DNA from: an uncultured Bacteroides sp.
GTDB lineage: Bacteria > Bacteroidota > Bacteroidia > Bacteroidales > Bacteroidaceae
Direction: 5' to 3'
DNA: 64,000 bases
Assembly: GCF_963678845.1 (NCBI RefSeq)
Contig: NZ_OY787468.1
Coordinates: forward strand, 62,001 to 126,000
Shown: in pieces, positions 61,152 to 64,000 of the stretch
Layout of the letters: every line of letters starts with the position of its first letter
Numbering within the stretch: position 1 is the stretch's first letter
The notes under the pieces: generated by a model
The model's input: the letters and a program-made list of their open reading frames with translations, nothing else
What the model was told of the DNA's origin: nothing
Database searches by the model: none
Made by a program: the position numbers and the translations under genes

Positions 61152-62630
61152 TTAAATATCTTCTCTGTATACTTTCAGGAAATCGGCATAAGCCCCTTCC
61201 CACAATTCTTTATCAGCAGGAGTAAAGACACTAACTGCAACAGATTTACGGATTAATTCGCGCATCTGTTGAATGTCAGGAACAAGACCTGCTGCTTTAG
61301 CCTGTAGCATCACATTTCCAATAGCAGTTGCTTCAGATGGGCCAGCTATTACTTCAATGCCTAATGCATTTGCTGTGAACGAGTTTAAAAGATTGTTCTT
61401 TGAACCGCCACCTATAACATGTAATTTTTCAATAGGATAAGTTGCCATCTTTTGCAAGCTTTCCAATACCTGACGATATCTTAATGACAAACTTTCAAAA
61501 ATACAGCGGGTAATTTCACCATATGTTTCAGGAACAGGCTGATTGGTTTTCACGCAATAGTTCTTTATAGCCTCAATCATGGAAACCGGGTTAGCGAAAC
61601 AAGGAGCATCTGGGTTAATAAGGCATTTGAAAGCCGGAGCAGCTAATGCAGCATCAATTAATTCAGTATAAGAATAATCAGTATCACGTGCCCACTCTTT
61701 ACGGCAACGTTCCAATAACCACATTCCGCAGATATTCTTCAAGAAACGGATAGTTCCTTCAACACCACCTTCATTAGTGAAATTTAGTTCAAAACTTTCT
61801 TTATTGATAATTGGCTTATCAGATTCAATACCCATCAACGACCAGGTACCTGAACTTAAATAAGCAAAGTTCTTATTTTCAGCAGGAACTGCAGCAACTG
61901 CAGAAGCTGTATCGTGACCAGCAACAGCTATCACAGGAATATTTCCAAGTCCGGTTTGTTCCTTAACTGATTCTGTTAATGTGCCAACCAATGTTCCAGG
62001 ATAAACAATATCATTGAATAGCTCTTTCTTAATACCTACCGCATCCAACAATTCAGGTTCAAACTGCTTTGTTTCAGGATTCAGCATCTGAGATGTTGAT
62101 GCAAAAGTATATTCAGTAACCATCTTACCTGTTAGCATATATGACAAGGCATCAGGAATAAACAATATTTTATCTGTAATAGGTAATACAGAGGAATTGT
62201 TCTTTTGAATGGTTGCCAACTGGAACAATGAATTAAAGTTCATAATCTGGATACCAGTCAAACCATATACCTTTTCACGTGGCATTTTCTTGAAGAACTC
62301 TTCAGGAGCGCCAACAGTATGAGTATCTCTGTAGCTATAAGGATTACGAAGTATTTCACCATCTTTACCGATACAAACGAAATCAACGCCCCAGGTATCA
62401 ATACCAATAGAAGTAATTTCGATTTTCTCCTTAGCAACAACCTTTAATCCATTAAGAATCTCTTGATAAAGAGCATAAATATCCCAATAGAAATGCCCAT
62501 TTGCTTCTATAATATTATTAGGAAAGCGGGTTAGTTCTCTAAGTTCAATTGCACCTTCTTTAACTGTGCCCAGAATTGTACGTCCACTGGTCGCACCTAA
62601 ATCAACGGCAAAAAAGTTTTTGTTTTCCAT
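61152..62630 (-). CDS. rhaB: Rhamnulokinase
   Basis: A 492-residue sugar kinase of the FGGY family. The N-terminal nucleotide-binding motif is FAVDLGATSGRTILGTV, with IGIDTWGVDFVCIG as the sugar-side segment. AGHDTASAVAAVPAENKNFAYLSSGTWSLMG carries the catalytic aspartate, and VIGGGSKNNLLNSFTANALG is the C-terminal adenosine motif. It phosphorylates L-rhamnulose at C1 (rhaK in B. thetaiotaomicron). It is the first gene of the rha operon and follows the promoter at 62801. Confidence 0.95.
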   Translation of the reverse strand: MENKNFFAVDLGATSGRTILGTVKEGAIELRELTRFPNNIIEANGHFYWDIYALYQEILNGLKVVAKEKIEITSIGIDTWGVDFVCIGKDGEILRNPYSYRDTHTVGAPEEFFKKMPREKVYGLTGIQIMNFNSLFQLATIQKNNSSVLPITDKILFIPDALSYMLTGKMVTEYTFASTSQMLNPETKQFEPELLDAVGIKKELFNDIVYPGTLVGTLTESVKEQTGLGNIPVIAVAGHDTASAVAAVPAENKNFAYLSSGTWSLMGIESDKPIINKESFELNFTNEGGVEGTIRFLKNICGMWLLERCRKEWARDTDYSYTELIDAALAAPAFKCLINPDAPCFANPVSMIEAIKNYCVKTNQPVPETYGEITRCIFESLSLRYRQVLESLQKMATYPIEKLHVIGGGSKNNLLNSFTANALGIEVIAGPSEATAIGNVMLQAKAAGLVPDIQQMRELIRKSVAVSVFTPADKELWEGAYADFLKVYREDI

Positions 62631-62800
62631 ATATTTTACTTATCTTATTTTATATCCTTGCAATCTTTCATCTATGGACAATCAGGAAGATTGCTGCCAT
62701 GAACATTAGTTGTCATAAATAGAGCCAACATCAAAAATTCTCAAAATGAAAGTTGTAACTTATATTACTTTATTTATAAATTTATATACTGTCTATGTTG

Positions 62801-62808
62801 CAAATATA
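62801..62808 (-). promoter_or_regulatory. -7 element of the rha operon
   Basis: TATATTTG on the minus strand gives a start near 62795 and a leader of about 165 nt. No -33 TTTG lies at the right spacing, which fits activation by RhaR. Confidence 0.45.
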
Positions 62809-62967
62809 TACATTTACGCAAAGTGATCCATTGTAAGATTTGACTTTAAGACTATCCGTTTTGGTAATTTACCATTCCCAAGTATTAATTCGTCTTAACA
62901 TACCACTCTATTTATCAGCAATTTGGCAACATAAAAGCCTAGTAACTCTAATTCTAAGAAATAGAAA
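62809..62967. other. Control region between rhaB and the GH106 gene
   Basis: About 160 bp of A/T-rich sequence that should hold the RhaR binding site. I see no clear direct repeat that I could assign to it. No gene was found. Confidence 0.4.
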
Positions 62968-63016
62968 TATCGGCAATTGCAGATGGTCATAATTCCATAA
63001 TTTGCAATTGCCGATA
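62968..63016 (-). terminator. Terminator of the GH106 gene
   Basis: TATCGGCAATTGCA (62968-62981) and TGCAATTGCCGATA (63003-63016) form a perfect 14-bp stem with a 21-nt loop. On the minus strand TTTCTATTTC follows. It lies 12 bp after the stop codon. Confidence 0.7.
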
Positions 63017-63028
63017 CAAAAAAGGAGA

Positions 63029-64000
63029 TTACTTATTAGTATAATTTACAGGAACTAACTTCACCGGACCTAATAATCCTGAAGGTACAGTTTCCCAGTC
63101 ACTGTATTTCTTTACTTTATAATTAATATCAACGATGTTTATTTCTTTAAAGTTTCTCCATTCTATACCTCTACGATCATAATCGGCAATACGATTAGCT
63201 GACAGATTGGTTACCTCTATCTCTAAATGGTTCTCTCCTTGCTTCAGGAATTTTCCAACTTTAGCAATATAAGGAACCGACCAAAGTGTACCAACTTCCT
63301 TGCCATTGATTTTAACACGAGCACTTTCTCTAACATCGCCTAAATCGAGCACCCATTCATCTGCAGATATAGTAGGTAAAGTGAAGCTTACACTGTAAAC
63401 TCCGGTACCCATATTCACTTTAGCTTTTGGTTCATCAAGTTCTGTCCATGAACACACCTTTCCAATATTGAAAGTGCCTTCTATCGCGGGTTCACTGTGT
63501 TCAAAATGAAGTTTCCAGTTATTCTCAAGAGTTAGACCCACTGTTTGCGAAACTGTGTATTCCCAATCGGCCATTTTTACATCTTCTTTCGTAAAAGTCC
63601 TCAGCAAGAAAGATTCACCCGATTTAATCTGTAGATAAACCTGAGTACGACCATTCACTTGTCTGATCTTTGCTTTTCCACTTTCACCATTCAATGGATT
63701 ATAAATCACAGCCGAGGTAGCATTTACTCCAAGGTTAATCCAAGCCTCAACATCTTTTGACTGCAAGCATGAAATAAAATAATGGTATCCCGATTCGTTG
63801 GAGCGACGAATACACTTCAATCCATAAACCGTTTTCATATCTTCTGAAACAACACCGGTCTCAGCCAATGCTTTCTTATAGTCACTTCCTGTAATAACTG
63901 CACCTCTCTTAAGAGGACTGTTCATTGTTTCTTTAAAATCAGCAACAGCTGGAAGAGTCTTGAGTAAGTTGCTGAAACGAAGACTGCGTTCATTAAGTTT
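63029..64000 (-). CDS. GH106-type alpha-L-rhamnosidase, C-terminal part
   Basis: The frame is open to the window edge, so only the last 323 residues are seen. The visible part includes a beta-sandwich stretch (YHYFISCLQSKDVEAWINL) and a C-terminal galactose-binding-like domain with DEWVLDLGDVRESARVKINGKEVGTLWSVPYIAKVG and DRRGIEWRNFKEINIVDINYK, ending GLLGPVKLVPVNY. I recognise this C-terminus from GH106 alpha-L-rhamnosidases of Bacteroidota, but the catalytic part is outside the window. It would free L-rhamnose for the adjacent catabolic operon. Confidence 0.75.
   Translation of the reverse strand, partial: KLNERSLRFSNLLKTLPAVADFKETMNSPLKRGAVITGSDYKKALAETGVVSEDMKTVYGLKCIRRSNESGYHYFISCLQSKDVEAWINLGVNATSAVIYNPLNGESGKAKIRQVNGRTQVYLQIKSGESFLLRTFTKEDVKMADWEYTVSQTVGLTLENNWKLHFEHSEPAIEGTFNIGKVCSWTELDEPKAKVNMGTGVYSVSFTLPTISADEWVLDLGDVRESARVKINGKEVGTLWSVPYIAKVGKFLKQGENHLEIEVTNLSANRIADYDRRGIEWRNFKEINIVDINYKVKKYSDWETVPSGLLGPVKLVPVNYTNK

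Overview
The window looks like a chromosomal segment of a Bacteroides-type organism (Bacteroidota, Bacteroidales). The evidence is SusC/SusD-like and TonB-dependent outer-membrane genes, promoters of the Bacteroidota form (TTTG or TTG, 19-21 bp, then TAnnTTTG), mostly SD-less starts, a type-B fumarate reductase operon, a Gld/Por type IX secretion cluster, and the order rpsU-xer-raiA-tRNAs-tuf-tRNA-Trp-secE-nusG-rplKAJL-rpoBC. These assignments rest on reading the sequence and family knowledge; no database search was run.

Layout. 1-478: start of an aminopeptidase P gene, cut by the window edge. 742-15184: plus-strand translation and transcription block (S21, tyrosine recombinase, hibernation factor, four tRNAs, EF-Tu, tRNA-Trp, SecE, NusG, L11, L1, L10, L7/L12, RpoB, RpoC), with an attenuator-like hairpin before rpoB and a strong terminator after rpoC. 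15413-16036: PAP2 phosphatase. 16283-19824: fumarate reductase/succinate dehydrogenase operon. A 1774-bp insertion sequence (19867-21640) has landed in the loop of that operon's terminator with a 9-bp target duplication. 21842-21942: promoter-to-terminator unit for a short RNA. 21951-25895: dprA, a thioesterase, a U32 protein and a dihydrouridine synthase. 25973-29472: TonB siderophore-type receptor with a PepSY membrane protein. 29622-31588: AUR1-like PAP2 protein and an extended SDR. 32015-35158: RNase R, a lipocalin and an FMN-binding split-barrel protein. 35228-41292: porP-gldK-gldL-gldM-gldN. 41462-43084: DUF2795 protein, cobalamin adenosyltransferase, methyltransferase. 43475-64000: a rhamnose-centred polysaccharide utilisation region, all on the minus strand: two exported (alpha/alpha)6-type proteins, a SusD/SusC pair, an AraC regulator (probable RhaR), a GH105-type hydrolase, rhaD, rhaT, rhaA, rhaB, and the C-terminal part of a GH106-type alpha-L-rhamnosidase.

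The last region reads as one route. SusC/SusD import oligosaccharides, the GH106 and GH105 enzymes release L-rhamnose and unsaturated uronic acid, RhaT imports rhamnose, and isomerase, kinase and aldolase yield dihydroxyacetone phosphate and lactaldehyde. No lactaldehyde reductase gene lies in the operon.

The most unexpected signals are three intergenic arrays. Two (23501-23588 and 43203-43290) each contain exactly four copies of a palindrome close to ATTCTTTTGTACAAAAGAAT at an exact 22-bp period. A third (31751-31842) contains four units of a different partly palindromic sequence at an exact 23-bp period. I do not recognise them as a described element.
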